From the NCBI GenBank assembly GCA_015068905.1, contig SVJQ01000002.1, positions 1-64,000 of the forward strand: a DNA stretch of 64,000 nucleotides, in the 5' to 3' direction. The notes beneath the pieces are model-generated. The model had not been told where the DNA came from, did no database searches, and saw nothing but the letters and a program-made list of their open reading frames with translations. The position numbers were made by a program, and so were the translations under genes. Each line of letters starts with the position of its first letter. Position 1 is the stretch's first letter. The stretch is from Oscillospiraceae bacterium (lineage in GTDB: Bacteria > Bacillota > Clostridia > UBA1381 > UBA9506). Below, piece by piece: positions 40,871 to 50,893 of the stretch.

Positions 40871-41902
40871 TTATCCTTTTTTCGCCGTGGCAAATTCAGA
40901 CACTAAAAGACTGATTAAAATATTGTTGTCCATTGAGTTTGATTTGATAAAACCGTCTGTTTCAGCCACGCGGCGGGATAACTCTCTTAACTCCTCTATG
41001 GAATATTTTGCACTGTCACGCATAAATTTAGTCGCTTGGAAGGGACTAATTTTCAATTTAGACATAATTTGGCTTTTGTCACACCGGCTATCAACTAAAA
41101 CCTTTGTTTGCAAAAGTTTGTCTACATTATATATAATTGCCGCCAGAATCTGTACCGCCTCGGTTTTTAAAACAAACAAATCCTCTAAAAGCTTTAATGC
41201 TTCCTCCGGTTTGCGGGCAAGCATTGCCGCCACCATATCAAAAACCTTGCCTTCAACTGTCGGCATAACCAGTGTATCAATATCAGAACGGGTAATCTGC
41301 TTTCTTTCGCCTGCATAGGCAACAAGCTTTTCTGCCTCGCGGCGCACCGCCATCATACCCTCAGCCGTTATTTCATTTAAGTAACGTGCATCGGCAGGGG
41401 ATATTTCCTTCTCAAATACTCCAAAAAGCCGTGAGGTCCACCGAACCATTTCTTCTTCGGTCATATAGGCAAATTCCACACACGCGCCGATTTTATCTAC
41501 CTGTTTTAAGAGGGCACTGCGCTTGTCTATCTCTGTTTCATCAAAAATAATTGCCACATACTCCGGCAAATCCTGCAGGCGCTTTGCCCAATAGTCACGG
41601 TATTCGGCTTTTGCCCCTGTGCGTCCATCCGGCTTAAAGATAAGGGAATCATTAAAAATTAAAAGCTTTTTCTCCGCCATCACCGGCAAACCCTCAATGG
41701 CGTCATCCACATCGCGGATGGAATAGTCTTTGCCGTTGTAAATGCTAACGTTCAACTCTTCCATCATATCCGGCGATAAAAGCTCTACAAGCTGTTTTTT
41801 ATAATGGGCTTTTAAAAAGGCCTCTTCGCCCCACAAAAGAAAAACCCCCGGAGACGGCACTTGCCCTTTTATAATCTGTTTTAATTCATCAATTTTCATC
41901 AC
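40871..41902 (-). CDS. holA: DNA polymerase III subunit delta
   Basis: VFLLWGEEAFLKAHYKKQLVELL; overlaps comEC. Confidence 0.88.
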   Translation of the reverse strand: MMKIDELKQIIKGQVPSPGVFLLWGEEAFLKAHYKKQLVELLSPDMMEELNVSIYNGKDYSIRDVDDAIEGLPVMAEKKLLIFNDSLIFKPDGRTGAKAEYRDYWAKRLQDLPEYVAIIFDETEIDKRSALLKQVDKIGACVEFAYMTEEEMVRWTSRLFGVFEKEISPADARYLNEITAEGMMAVRREAEKLVAYAGERKQITRSDIDTLVMPTVEGKVFDMVAAMLARKPEEALKLLEDLFVLKTEAVQILAAIIYNVDKLLQTKVLVDSRCDKSQIMSKLKISPFQATKFMRDSAKYSIEELRELSRRVAETDGFIKSNSMDNNILISLLVSEFATAKKG

Positions 41903-44274
41903 GGTGTTTTTCCTCCCTTTTTGATTGACTGCACTTCTCTTTTATTTAAAACAAAGGTAACATCCAAATCCTCATCTGCACGAAAAACCGTAGCATCGTA
42001 TTCTGCCAGCCGGCCTAAAACCGCATCCGACGGATGCCCGAAATGATTTTTGCCACAAGGAATGTAAACATACTGCGGCGCTACTCTATCCAAAAATACC
42101 TCACTCGTTGAATTCCCCGAGCCGTGATGCCCTGCCTTTAGTATAGTAGCAGACAGCTTCTGAGGATATTTTTCAACAAGATAAGCTTCTCCGCTTTCCC
42201 CTAAATCTCCGGTAAATAAAATAGTGTTATTGCCGTAGCGAAGCCTAAAAACCAAAGATAAATCATTTTCATCCTCAGCAACAAAAAGCCAGTCATCATC
42301 CGGCATAAGTACCTCTAAAAGCCCGTCTTTCCCCAAAAGTTTTGCATCTCCTGATGAAAGTTCTTCCACACAGGCACCTCTGGCTTTTGCCAGCTCTACA
42401 AAATCTGCACCTTCAGGGTTATCGCTAAAGCCTGCCGGAATCAATAAATTTTCAATCGGCATTTCCGCTATGACCGTTTTCAATCCCCCGATGTGGTCAC
42501 CGTGGGGATGGCTGGCAATTACATACGTCAGCTTTCTGACACCCTCTTTTTGCAGGTAAGGTATCACCACTTCTTCCCCCACGTCATAATCCGTATCATA
42601 TTCTGCCCCGCCACCGTCTACGAGCGCCGTAACACCGCCTGGCAGTTGTATCAAGGCGCAATCCCCTTGCCCCACATTGATAAAGGTTACCTGCGCTTTA
42701 GGGAAGCCTATCTGCACCACCAGCATACAAATCACTAAAACCGGCACGCAAAGGCCTGTCACCATCATCTGCCGATACCGCTTTGTAAGAAAACCGTGAA
42801 GGGCAACGAGCAACAGCCCGTAAACGTAAAACCCGAATGGGCTGAACGCTCCAAGGGTGACAACACCAAAATCCAGCTTGCCAAAAGTGCTGACAATCAG
42901 CAGAAAGAATTTAACAAAGGGATATACAAAGCCGGCAACCGGCAAGCTTATCCAAGGATGCAAAAGACCTAAAAAGCCAATTAGCAGTCCACCGACCAGT
43001 AACACAGACAAAACAGGTGCCGCCAATACATTGGTAATAAAACACCATAAAGAAACATAACCGAACAGCACAGAAAGAATCGGCAACAAAAACAGCTGGG
43101 CACTAAAGGTAACACAAACGGTTGCAACAATCGCCCGTAAGCCCTTTGCCCAGATACTCTTTTTTCTATCTAAACGAAGCCACACAAACAATCGTTTCTG
43201 CAAAGGCCCGGCAAACAGCAAAATGCCCAAGGTTGCACCAAAGGACAAAATGAATCCAATGTCAAAAACTGAGAAGGGGTTACACACCGCTATGATGCCT
43301 GCCGAAAGCCCTAACGATGTCAAAGAATCCTCCTTACGGTAAAACAAATAGGCGATTAGAGCTAAAACACTCATAATGCTCGCCCGCACCACCGATGGCG
43401 AAGCACCGGTAAAGAGCATAAATAACAAAATAACCCCGCAAATGGGAATAAAAAACTTGTATTTATTTCTTTTTAATAAGGAAAGCAAAATATAAATAGC
43501 CGATATAAAGGTTGTCACATGCATGCCGGACACTGCCGTCATGTGGGACAGACCGCTGACTTTCAAGTTCTCATATAATTCGTCAGACATGGTGCTTTTA
43601 TCGCCCAGCGCCACAGCCCGTAAAATAGCTGCCCCATCTTTTGGCATAACAGCGCTGATTGCCTCACCGCATTTGCGGTTTAAACGATACAACTTTTCGC
43701 CTAAAGTAAGGGAGAACGTTCCGGTTTTTGTGAGCGTGCCCCGTTCCACTCTGCCTGTAAAAAATATTTCCTTTGACTCAAGGTACAGCTTAAAGTCAAA
43801 GCCACCGCTGTTTTGGTTACTATTGGGAACAGACAAAAGACAAACAGCCGAAAAGCTATCACCAAAAGAAAGTTTTTGCTCCCCCGCCGGCACCGAAAGG
43901 CGCACCCGTTCTGAAAGGTCAACCTCATCCTGCAAAAACGAAAGATGATTCACCCGCGCAATAACAGTCTGCTTGCCGCCTTCCTTCACCTGCAGTTCTT
44001 CAATTATATCACCACACAAGGTTACATATTCCCCTGCATAGGCGTGCATAGGTCGTTTTTCTACCTGCTGTGCGCCGTGTAAAAGCAGTGCACCAAATAA
44101 AAAGAAAAGCACCATAAAAAGGTATGGCAAGACAGGTTTTTTGAAGCAGGCCAGAACCAAAAGAACAAAGGAAAAAAGCCCTAAATACAAAACGGAAATC
44201 AAGTCCGGGACGAAATACGCAGCATAGATGCCGGCAAGAAAAGCCGCCATACAGAAAAACAAGGTGCGCTTCAT
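41899..44274 (-). CDS. comEC: ComEC/Rec2 family competence protein
   Basis: Multi-TM competence domain (GLSHMTAVSGMHV) plus metallo-beta-lactamase domain (NVGQGDCALIQLPGG..SHPHGDHIGGL). Confidence 0.94.
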   Translation of the reverse strand: MKRTLFFCMAAFLAGIYAAYFVPDLISVLYLGLFSFVLLVLACFKKPVLPYLFMVLFFLFGALLLHGAQQVEKRPMHAYAGEYVTLCGDIIEELQVKEGGKQTVIARVNHLSFLQDEVDLSERVRLSVPAGEQKLSFGDSFSAVCLLSVPNSNQNSGGFDFKLYLESKEIFFTGRVERGTLTKTGTFSLTLGEKLYRLNRKCGEAISAVMPKDGAAILRAVALGDKSTMSDELYENLKVSGLSHMTAVSGMHVTTFISAIYILLSLLKRNKYKFFIPICGVILLFMLFTGASPSVVRASIMSVLALIAYLFYRKEDSLTSLGLSAGIIAVCNPFSVFDIGFILSFGATLGILLFAGPLQKRLFVWLRLDRKKSIWAKGLRAIVATVCVTFSAQLFLLPILSVLFGYVSLWCFITNVLAAPVLSVLLVGGLLIGFLGLLHPWISLPVAGFVYPFVKFFLLIVSTFGKLDFGVVTLGAFSPFGFYVYGLLLVALHGFLTKRYRQMMVTGLCVPVLVICMLVVQIGFPKAQVTFINVGQGDCALIQLPGGVTALVDGGGAEYDTDYDVGEEVVIPYLQKEGVRKLTYVIASHPHGDHIGGLKTVIAEMPIENLLIPAGFSDNPEGADFVELAKARGACVEELSSGDAKLLGKDGLLEVLMPDDDWLFVAEDENDLSLVFRLRYGNNTILFTGDLGESGEAYLVEKYPQKLSATILKAGHHGSGNSTSEVFLDRVAPQYVYIPCGKNHFGHPSDAVLGRLAEYDATVFRADEDLDVTFVLNKREVQSIKKGGKTP

Positions 44275-44303
44275 GCCCCAAACTCCTTTCCGTTCTGTTT
44301 TGC

Positions 44304-47300
44304 CTAGTCAAACAAGCTGGTTTGGTTAGTTTCGGCAATATTTTTTAAAACATTATATTCTTTAAGCTTGTCAACAATAGAGTTACCGATTTTCGCCCGC
44401 TTCTTTAAATCTTCAATCGAAATAAAGGGTCCCTCTTCACGAGCCTGACAAATGGCTTCTGCCACAGCATCTGACACGCCGGCGATGGTGTTTAAGGGTG
44501 GACGGATAGCACCGTTTTCCTCCACAAACTTCGTTTGATGAGAAACATATAAGTCAATGGGCAAAAAGTCAATGCCACGGGCATACATTTCGTTACACAC
44601 TTCTAGTATCGTCAGTACGTTTTTCTCTTTTTGTGTGGCAGCGTTATTTCCCTCTATCTCGCGCATTGCTGCCATAACACGTTCTTTGCCGCCAAGCATA
44701 CGTTCAGCGTCAAAGTCTGTCGCACGAACGGTGTAATAAGCAATGTAAAAGGAAATGGGATAATGCACTTTAAAATAAGCGATTCTAAAGCCCATGGTAA
44801 CATACGCCGCAGCGTGGGCTTTGGGGAACATATACTTAATCTTTTTGCAGGACATAATGTACCATTCCGGCACCTTTTTCTCCCTCATCAGTTCCTCGTC
44901 TTCAGGGGCTAAGCCCTTACCCTTACGCACCTTTTCCATAATTTTAAAGGAGGTCAGGGGTGGCAGATCGTGCTGCAGGAGATATAACATAATGTCGTCA
45001 CGGGTACAGATAACCTCCGGCAGGGTTGCCGTGCCTGCACGAACTAAATCCTGAGCGTTGTTGGTCCAAACATCCGTACCGTGGGAAAGACCTGAAATAC
45101 GCATCAATTCACTAAAGGTGGTGGGCTTGGTATCGAGCAGCATCTGCCGTACAAAACGGGTACCGAATTCCGGCACCGCAAAGGTGCCTACCTCGCTGCC
45201 GATATCCTCCGGCGTTACGCCTAACGCTTCTGTTCCGGTGAAAAGACTCATGGTGGGCTTATCATCAAGGGGAATCGTTCTTGCATTCAAGCCGGTTAAG
45301 TCCTCCAGCATACGAATCATAGTCGGGTCATCGTGACCCAGAATATCAAGCTTTAAAAGACGGCCGCTGATGGAATGATAGTCAAAGTGGGTGGTAATAA
45401 CACCACTTTCTTCCTTATCTGCCGGATGCTGAATGGGGGTAAATTCATACACCTCATTGGCACGGGGCACAATCATAACGCCGCCGGGATGCTGACCCGT
45501 GGTACGTTTAACTCCCTCAAGTCCCAGCGAAATCCGCTTCATCTGTGCTTTTGTCAGGCTATTACCGGTTTCCTCGGCATATTTTTTAATATAACCCATG
45601 GCGGTATTCTCCGCAAAGGTACCAATCGTACCGGCACGGAACACGTTGCCTTCACCAAACAGCTCTTCCGTATATTTATGGGCATGGCTCTGATATTCGC
45701 CGGAGAAGTTTAAGTCAATATCCGGTTCCTTGTCGCCATCAAAACCGAGGAAGGTTTCAAAAGGAATATCATAACCATCTTTTTTATAGGTAGCACCGCA
45801 AACGGGGCAAACCGCATCCGGCATATCGGCGCCCATGCTATAGGTGCCGTCAGTTTTAAATTCCACATGCTTACATTCAGGGCACCGGTAATGCGGCGGC
45901 AGAGAATTAATCTCTGTAATACCCGATAAAAAGGCAATAAAGGATGAACCAACCGACCCACGGGAGCCAACTAAGTACCCGTCAGATAAGGACTTGGTTA
46001 CCAGCTTCTGGGCAATCATATACATAACCGAAAAGCCGTATTTAATAATGGGCACAAGCTCTTTTTCCATACGCTGCTCTACCATTTCAGGTAGGTTTTC
46101 ACCGTATAACTCGTGCGCCTTGTTATAAGACAACTCTTTGAGTTCTTCTGTCGCACCGGGCATTTCCGGCGGATAGGTTTCCTTTGGAATAGGGAGCACA
46201 TCCCCGATTTGATCTGCAATCATGTTGGGGTTTTCCACCACAAGCTTATAGGCTACATCCTCAGGCAGATAGGAGTATTCACTCAGCATTTCATCTGTGG
46301 TGCGAAGGTAAAGGGGTGGCTGATGCTCGCAATCATCATAGCCCTGCCCTGCCTGCAGCACACGGCGGTAAATTTCATCCTCAGGATCCAGAAAGTGAAC
46401 ATCACAAGCTGCAACAACGGGCTTTTCAAGGGCATCACCCAATGCCACAATGGCACGGTTCATTTCTTTTAATTCTTCTTTGCCTTCAACCATATGGTTC
46501 CGCACCATAAATTCATTGTTGCCTAAAGGCTGAATTTCCAAATAGTCATAAAAAGAGGCAATCTCTTTTAATTTTTCTTCCGTCGCACCGCGAAGCATTT
46601 TATCATAAAGCTCACCGGCTTCACAGGCGCTGCCCACCAAAAGCCCCTCGCGGTGCTCTGTGAGCATAGCTTTTGAAATGCGCGGATGTTTAAAATAATT
46701 ATCAATATGAGCTTTTGAAACCAACTTATAAAGGTTTTTGAGCCCTACCATATCCTTAACTAAAATAACTGCATGATGAGTATCAATGTACCGCTTGTTG
46801 TTATCGGTATCACCCAATTTTTCATTAACCTCTGTCACATTTTTGATGTCTAAACCCTGCATCAGCTCAATAAAATGTAAAAAGATACGGGCGGTAACTT
46901 CAGCATCGTTAATGGCACGGTGATGCCCCGAAAATGCAAAGCCCAAATGCTTTGCCACCTGATTTAAGCGGTGCTTTTTAAGGGCAGTCAACAAACGGCG
47001 GCTGAGCATGAGCGTGTCCATATAACAAAAATCAAAAGAAATCGACAGCTCTTCTGCCTTTTTGCGGATATAGCCAACATCAAAATTTGCATTGTGGGCA
47101 ACCAGAACAGCGCCCTTACAAAATTCTAAAAATGCCGGCAGAACTTCATCAATCTTCTTTGCATCTGCCACCATATCATTTGAAATATTTGTCAGTTCTG
47201 TAATGTGATAGGGGATGGGTGTTTCCGGCTTGACAAACTCAGAAAACTGTTCCACCACTCTACCGTCTGCAATTTTAACACCGGCAATTTCAATAATCTC

Positions 47301-48566
47301 CCCAAAACGGGCACAAAGTGACGTGGTTTCAATATCAAACACAACAAACTCGCCGGATAAGGGCATGTCCTTGGCCTCATACACATACTGAGGCGCTTCA
47401 TCCTCTAAGTATGCCTCCATGCCGTAAATGACTTTAATGCCGTGCTTCTGTCCGGCATCATAAGCCTCAGGATATGCCTGCACAACACCGTGGTCGGTAA
47501 TGGCAATGGCTTTATGCCCCCACGCTGCCGCCCGGGCAATAAGCTGTGAAGGCTTGACGATAGCATCCATGGCAGACATAGATGTATGAGCGTGGAGCTC
47601 TACTCTTTTTTCCTCTGCGTTATCCGGCCGGATAGATATTTTTGCTTTCATCATATCTCGGATAACAATGACAACCTCTTTGGCATAGGTATCATACTGC
47701 GCCGTGCCGGAAACACGGACAGCGCCCAGCTTTTTAAGGCCACCCTTTAAGGGTTCAAACTGCGCTTCAGTTAAAAAGGCTTTACAAATAATACAGCTTT
47801 TACGGTCTGCTACATACAGTTCAAGCAAGGTTTTGCCGTTTCTGAGTTCACGGGTTTCGTGAGCAATCACCGTGCCCTCTACAATGACCTTGCCACTGTA
47901 ATCGTCAATTTCTGAAATGGGTGTCAGCTCGCCACCAAAGGGCTTGCCCAAAAGGACATCCTCAGGGGTCTCCGGCTTTTCCCGTTTTTCCACAGGTTTC
48001 GGTTTTGCAGCCTCGGCTGCCGCAGCAGCTTCCCCTGCCTCACGGACAAGCTTTGCGTGCTCTGATTCCAGCTTTTCAAAAACCTTCTCCGGTGAGACTT
48101 TTTCGTTTTTAAATATAGCCTGAACCGGCGACAGATAAACCTTAGCAAGTTGTTTTTCCACAAGTTGCAAAACGCCGTTATCAATTAAGGTTTGTTCCCC
48201 ACCAAACTGCAGACAAATGACAAACTGCCCCTCTTCTAAAACGGCGTGGCTATTCAGTAAAATGCCACGGGCAGCAGGCAGTTTTTTTAAAATCTCGTTG
48301 TGAATATTCTCATAAACCGCCGCCACTGTTTCTTCTGTCAAAATCGGTTTTGTATATGTAAAATCCAATATAACATCTTTTAACTGAAAATGATCCTTAA
48401 TCCGCTTAGTAAGCTTGTCTAACAGGGTATGATGAACAAAGGTCTCACTTTCTAAACCTAAGTGGACCTTACGTTCTTTTTTAAATATCTGAAAACGGGT
48501 GAGATTGATACCGGACAATTCTGCCGCCAACGCCTCCCCGGCTAAAGTTTCAATTAACTCAAACAT
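44304..48566 (-). CDS. polC: DNA polymerase III PolC-type alpha subunit
   Basis: PHP (HAHTSMSAMDAI), DEDD exonuclease (FVVFDIETTSL), polymerase domain. Confidence 0.98.
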   Translation of the reverse strand: MFELIETLAGEALAAELSGINLTRFQIFKKERKVHLGLESETFVHHTLLDKLTKRIKDHFQLKDVILDFTYTKPILTEETVAAVYENIHNEILKKLPAARGILLNSHAVLEEGQFVICLQFGGEQTLIDNGVLQLVEKQLAKVYLSPVQAIFKNEKVSPEKVFEKLESEHAKLVREAGEAAAAAEAAKPKPVEKREKPETPEDVLLGKPFGGELTPISEIDDYSGKVIVEGTVIAHETRELRNGKTLLELYVADRKSCIICKAFLTEAQFEPLKGGLKKLGAVRVSGTAQYDTYAKEVVIVIRDMMKAKISIRPDNAEEKRVELHAHTSMSAMDAIVKPSQLIARAAAWGHKAIAITDHGVVQAYPEAYDAGQKHGIKVIYGMEAYLEDEAPQYVYEAKDMPLSGEFVVFDIETTSLCARFGEIIEIAGVKIADGRVVEQFSEFVKPETPIPYHITELTNISNDMVADAKKIDEVLPAFLEFCKGAVLVAHNANFDVGYIRKKAEELSISFDFCYMDTLMLSRRLLTALKKHRLNQVAKHLGFAFSGHHRAINDAEVTARIFLHFIELMQGLDIKNVTEVNEKLGDTDNNKRYIDTHHAVILVKDMVGLKNLYKLVSKAHIDNYFKHPRISKAMLTEHREGLLVGSACEAGELYDKMLRGATEEKLKEIASFYDYLEIQPLGNNEFMVRNHMVEGKEELKEMNRAIVALGDALEKPVVAACDVHFLDPEDEIYRRVLQAGQGYDDCEHQPPLYLRTTDEMLSEYSYLPEDVAYKLVVENPNMIADQIGDVLPIPKETYPPEMPGATEELKELSYNKAHELYGENLPEMVEQRMEKELVPIIKYGFSVMYMIAQKLVTKSLSDGYLVGSRGSVGSSFIAFLSGITEINSLPPHYRCPECKHVEFKTDGTYSMGADMPDAVCPVCGATYKKDGYDIPFETFLGFDGDKEPDIDLNFSGEYQSHAHKYTEELFGEGNVFRAGTIGTFAENTAMGYIKKYAEETGNSLTKAQMKRISLGLEGVKRTTGQHPGGVMIVPRANEVYEFTPIQHPADKEESGVITTHFDYHSISGRLLKLDILGHDDPTMIRMLEDLTGLNARTIPLDDKPTMSLFTGTEALGVTPEDIGSEVGTFAVPEFGTRFVRQMLLDTKPTTFSELMRISGLSHGTDVWTNNAQDLVRAGTATLPEVICTRDDIMLYLLQHDLPPLTSFKIMEKVRKGKGLAPEDEELMREKKVPEWYIMSCKKIKYMFPKAHAAAYVTMGFRIAYFKVHYPISFYIAYYTVRATDFDAERMLGGKERVMAAMREIEGNNAATQKEKNVLTILEVCNEMYARGIDFLPIDLYVSHQTKFVEENGAIRPPLNTIAGVSDAVAEAICQAREEGPFISIEDLKKRAKIGNSIVDKLKEYNVLKNIAETNQTSLFD

Positions 48567-48587
48567 AAAAACCTTCCTACTTATAAA

Positions 48588-49655
48588 TTAAAGAGCGCCC
48601 ATTTTGTCAAGCTCTTCAAAAAGAACATCTACAATCTCACTCTCCGGCACCCGACGGATAACTTCACCATTCCGGAATAAAAGACCTTCACCTTTTGCTC
48701 CGGTAATGCCGATGTCAGCATCACGCGCTTCACCGGGGCCATTGACAACACAGCCCATAACCGCAATTTTAACCGGCTTTTTCACCTCAGAAAGCCGCTC
48801 TGAAACACGGTTTGCAATGTCAATCAAATTCACACTGCACCGCGCACAGGTCGGGCAGGAAACCAACTTCGCCGCATCCTGTCTGAGTTCTAAGGCAGCC
48901 AAAATCTCTTTCGCTGCACGGATTTCTTCCACCGGGTCAGCCGTCAGAGATACACGGATGGTATCACCAATGCCCTGTGACAAAAGTGCACCAATACCCA
49001 CTGCAGACTTCACTGTGCCGCCATAGGCCGTTCCGGCTTCTGTCACACCCAGATGCAGGGGATAATCTGTTTGTGCCGCAATCAAACGATAGGTTTCAAG
49101 CATCATAGGTACAGAGGATGCCTTTAAAGAAACAGCCACATCGTGAAAATCACAGGCTTCTAAAATACGGATATGACTCATAGCATCCTCAGCCAAAGCC
49201 TCAGGACAGGCACCGCCATAAGTCTTTAAAACCTTTTGAGAAATAGAACCGGCGTTCACACCCACACGAATGGGAATGTGGTTCGCCTTTGCCTTATCAA
49301 TGACCTTTAAAACCCGCTCTTCGCTGCCGATATTACCGGGATTTAAACGAATTTTATCAATGCCGGCATCAATAGCACCCAAAGCAAGCTTATAATCAAA
49401 CTGAATATCTGCAACCAAAGGGACAGACACTTCTTTTTTAAGCTTCTCTACCACTTTTAAGCTGTCGTCATCAATCACCGCAAGGCGCACAATATCACAG
49501 CCGGCGTCAGACAGGGCACGGGTCTGCCGAAGTGCCGCCTCAAAATCACCATTCGGTGAACAAAGCATAGACTGAATGGATATGGGATAATCACTGCCGA
49601 TACCCACACCGCCGACCTTAATTTGTCTGGTTTTTCTGCGCTCCATTTGCAACAC
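48588..49655 (-). CDS. ispG: (E)-4-hydroxy-3-methylbut-2-enyl-diphosphate synthase
   Basis: VGGVGIGSDYPISIQSML, SCPTCARCSVNL, VMGCVVNGPGEARDADIG. Confidence 0.96.
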   Translation of the reverse strand: MLQMERRKTRQIKVGGVGIGSDYPISIQSMLCSPNGDFEAALRQTRALSDAGCDIVRLAVIDDDSLKVVEKLKKEVSVPLVADIQFDYKLALGAIDAGIDKIRLNPGNIGSEERVLKVIDKAKANHIPIRVGVNAGSISQKVLKTYGGACPEALAEDAMSHIRILEACDFHDVAVSLKASSVPMMLETYRLIAAQTDYPLHLGVTEAGTAYGGTVKSAVGIGALLSQGIGDTIRVSLTADPVEEIRAAKEILAALELRQDAAKLVSCPTCARCSVNLIDIANRVSERLSEVKKPVKIAVMGCVVNGPGEARDADIGITGAKGEGLLFRNGEVIRRVPESEIVDVLFEELDKMGAL

Positions 49656-49789
49656 CCTTTTCTGATTTTCTGATAAATCGTAATACTTTCTTTAATTATA
49701 TCACACCGGTGATAAATGGGCAAATAAAAAAACAGCACATCATTATTTACACCTTTTTGGTTGTATTTAAAATTTTTTACATTTTTCTA

Positions 49790-49818
49790 TTGACACCGTA
49801 CATTTGTTCTGTTAAAAT
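49790..49818 (+). promoter_or_regulatory. Promoter of yneA-like gene
   Basis: TTGACA-17-TAAAAT. Confidence 0.8.
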
Positions 49819-49826
49819 GAAAATAC

Positions 49827-49853
49827 GAACATTAGTTCTATGAACATTTGTTC
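49827..49853 (+). promoter_or_regulatory. Two tandem LexA (SOS) boxes
   Basis: GAACATTAGTTC (49827-49838) and GAACATTTGTTC (49842-49853). Confidence 0.85.
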
Positions 49854-49871
49854 TGGAAGGAGTTGTTACTT

Positions 49872-50177
49872 ATGCTAATCAGAAAAAGAAGAAGAATCTC
49901 TTATGCAAACCGTGCAAAGCAGCAGAGAATGAAGTTATATATTATCTTGGCAGCCCTTGCTATCCTGTTCACCTGCTCAATCGCGCCTCTTGCCGATACC
50001 GGTGTACACGAGGTAACCATTACCGCAGACGCAGGCGATACATTGTGGAGTATTTGCGAGCCCTATTGCCCCGAGGGCATGGATGTAAGATTATTCATTG
50101 ACAAGGTGAAATACGAAAACGGCATCACAAATTCCTGCCTTGAAATCGGACAGGAAATTGTCGTTCCCTTAGACTAA
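49872..50177 (+). CDS. yneA: LysM-type cell division suppressor, YneA-like
   Basis: TM anchor; VTITADAGDTLWSICEPYCPEG...ENGITNSCLEIGQEIVVP LysM; LexA boxes upstream; ATG behind AAGGAG. Confidence 0.8.
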   Translation: MLIRKRRRISYANRAKQQRMKLYIILAALAILFTCSIAPLADTGVHEVTITADAGDTLWSICEPYCPEGMDVRLFIDKVKYENGITNSCLEIGQEIVVPLD

Positions 50178-50257
50178 TGTTGTATATTCCCCGCCCCACC
50201 TGCATATAATTTTGATGTATATGCCGCTTTAAAATGGCAGTAAGAAGGGGTGTTCGA

Positions 50258-50755
50258 ATGGGAAATACATTTAAAGTTGTCAACGCAAGAAACATAATCC
50301 GTTTTGTCATTTTGGTTTTAATTCCTCTTGCCGTCGGTGCTCTTGCCGGATTTTTAACACAAAACAGTCGGGAATTTTATGCTGCCCTGCAAAAACCGTT
50401 TTTATCACCACCGGGTTTTCTTTTCCCCATTATCTGGACTGTTCTGTATATTTTAATCGGCATCGCAAGCTACCTTGTCTATAAACAGGGTGTTTCAAAA
50501 CCCTATGTCCGTGATGCACTTAAATTTTACGCCATCTCTCTGCTATTCAGCTTTATCTGGCCTTTGGTGTTCTTTCGTTTTCAGTTTTTGTTCGGTGCTT
50601 TCTGGGTGCTGCTTCTGTTGTGGCTCTTTACCGGCATTGCCGCTGCCAAATTCTATCGCATCAACCATTGGGCCGGTTACCTGATGCTACCCTATTGGTT
50701 GTGGATCACCTTTGCAGGATATCTGAATTTAGCCGTTTGGCTCTTAAATCGCTAA
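50258..50755 (+). CDS. TspO/MBR family protein
   Basis: KPFLSPPGFLFPIIWTVLYILIGIASYLVYK; PYWLWITFAGYLNLAVWLLN. Confidence 0.92.
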   Translation: MGNTFKVVNARNIIRFVILVLIPLAVGALAGFLTQNSREFYAALQKPFLSPPGFLFPIIWTVLYILIGIASYLVYKQGVSKPYVRDALKFYAISLLFSFIWPLVFFRFQFLFGAFWVLLLLWLFTGIAAAKFYRINHWAGYLMLPYWLWITFAGYLNLAVWLLNR

Positions 50756-50775
50756 CTGTCTTTTGAGATTTTGCC

Positions 50776-50818
50776 GGAAGCTGCTTCGTTACACAAAAGC
50801 GAGCAGCTTCCTTTTTTT
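50776..50818 (+). terminator. Intrinsic terminator after TspO
   Basis: GGAAGCTGCT / AGCAGCTTCCTTTTTTT. Confidence 0.75.
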
Positions 50819-50893
50819 GTTTTTCTGCCTAAAACAGGCGGAAAATGTAATAAAATAGCTTTACAAATACCATATTTCCATTTATAATAAATA

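Noticed and set aside
49848-49872. TTG start at 49848 for the yneA-like gene
   Set aside because: That start would translate through the LexA box and the AAGGAG ribosome binding site; ATG 49872 is better placed.
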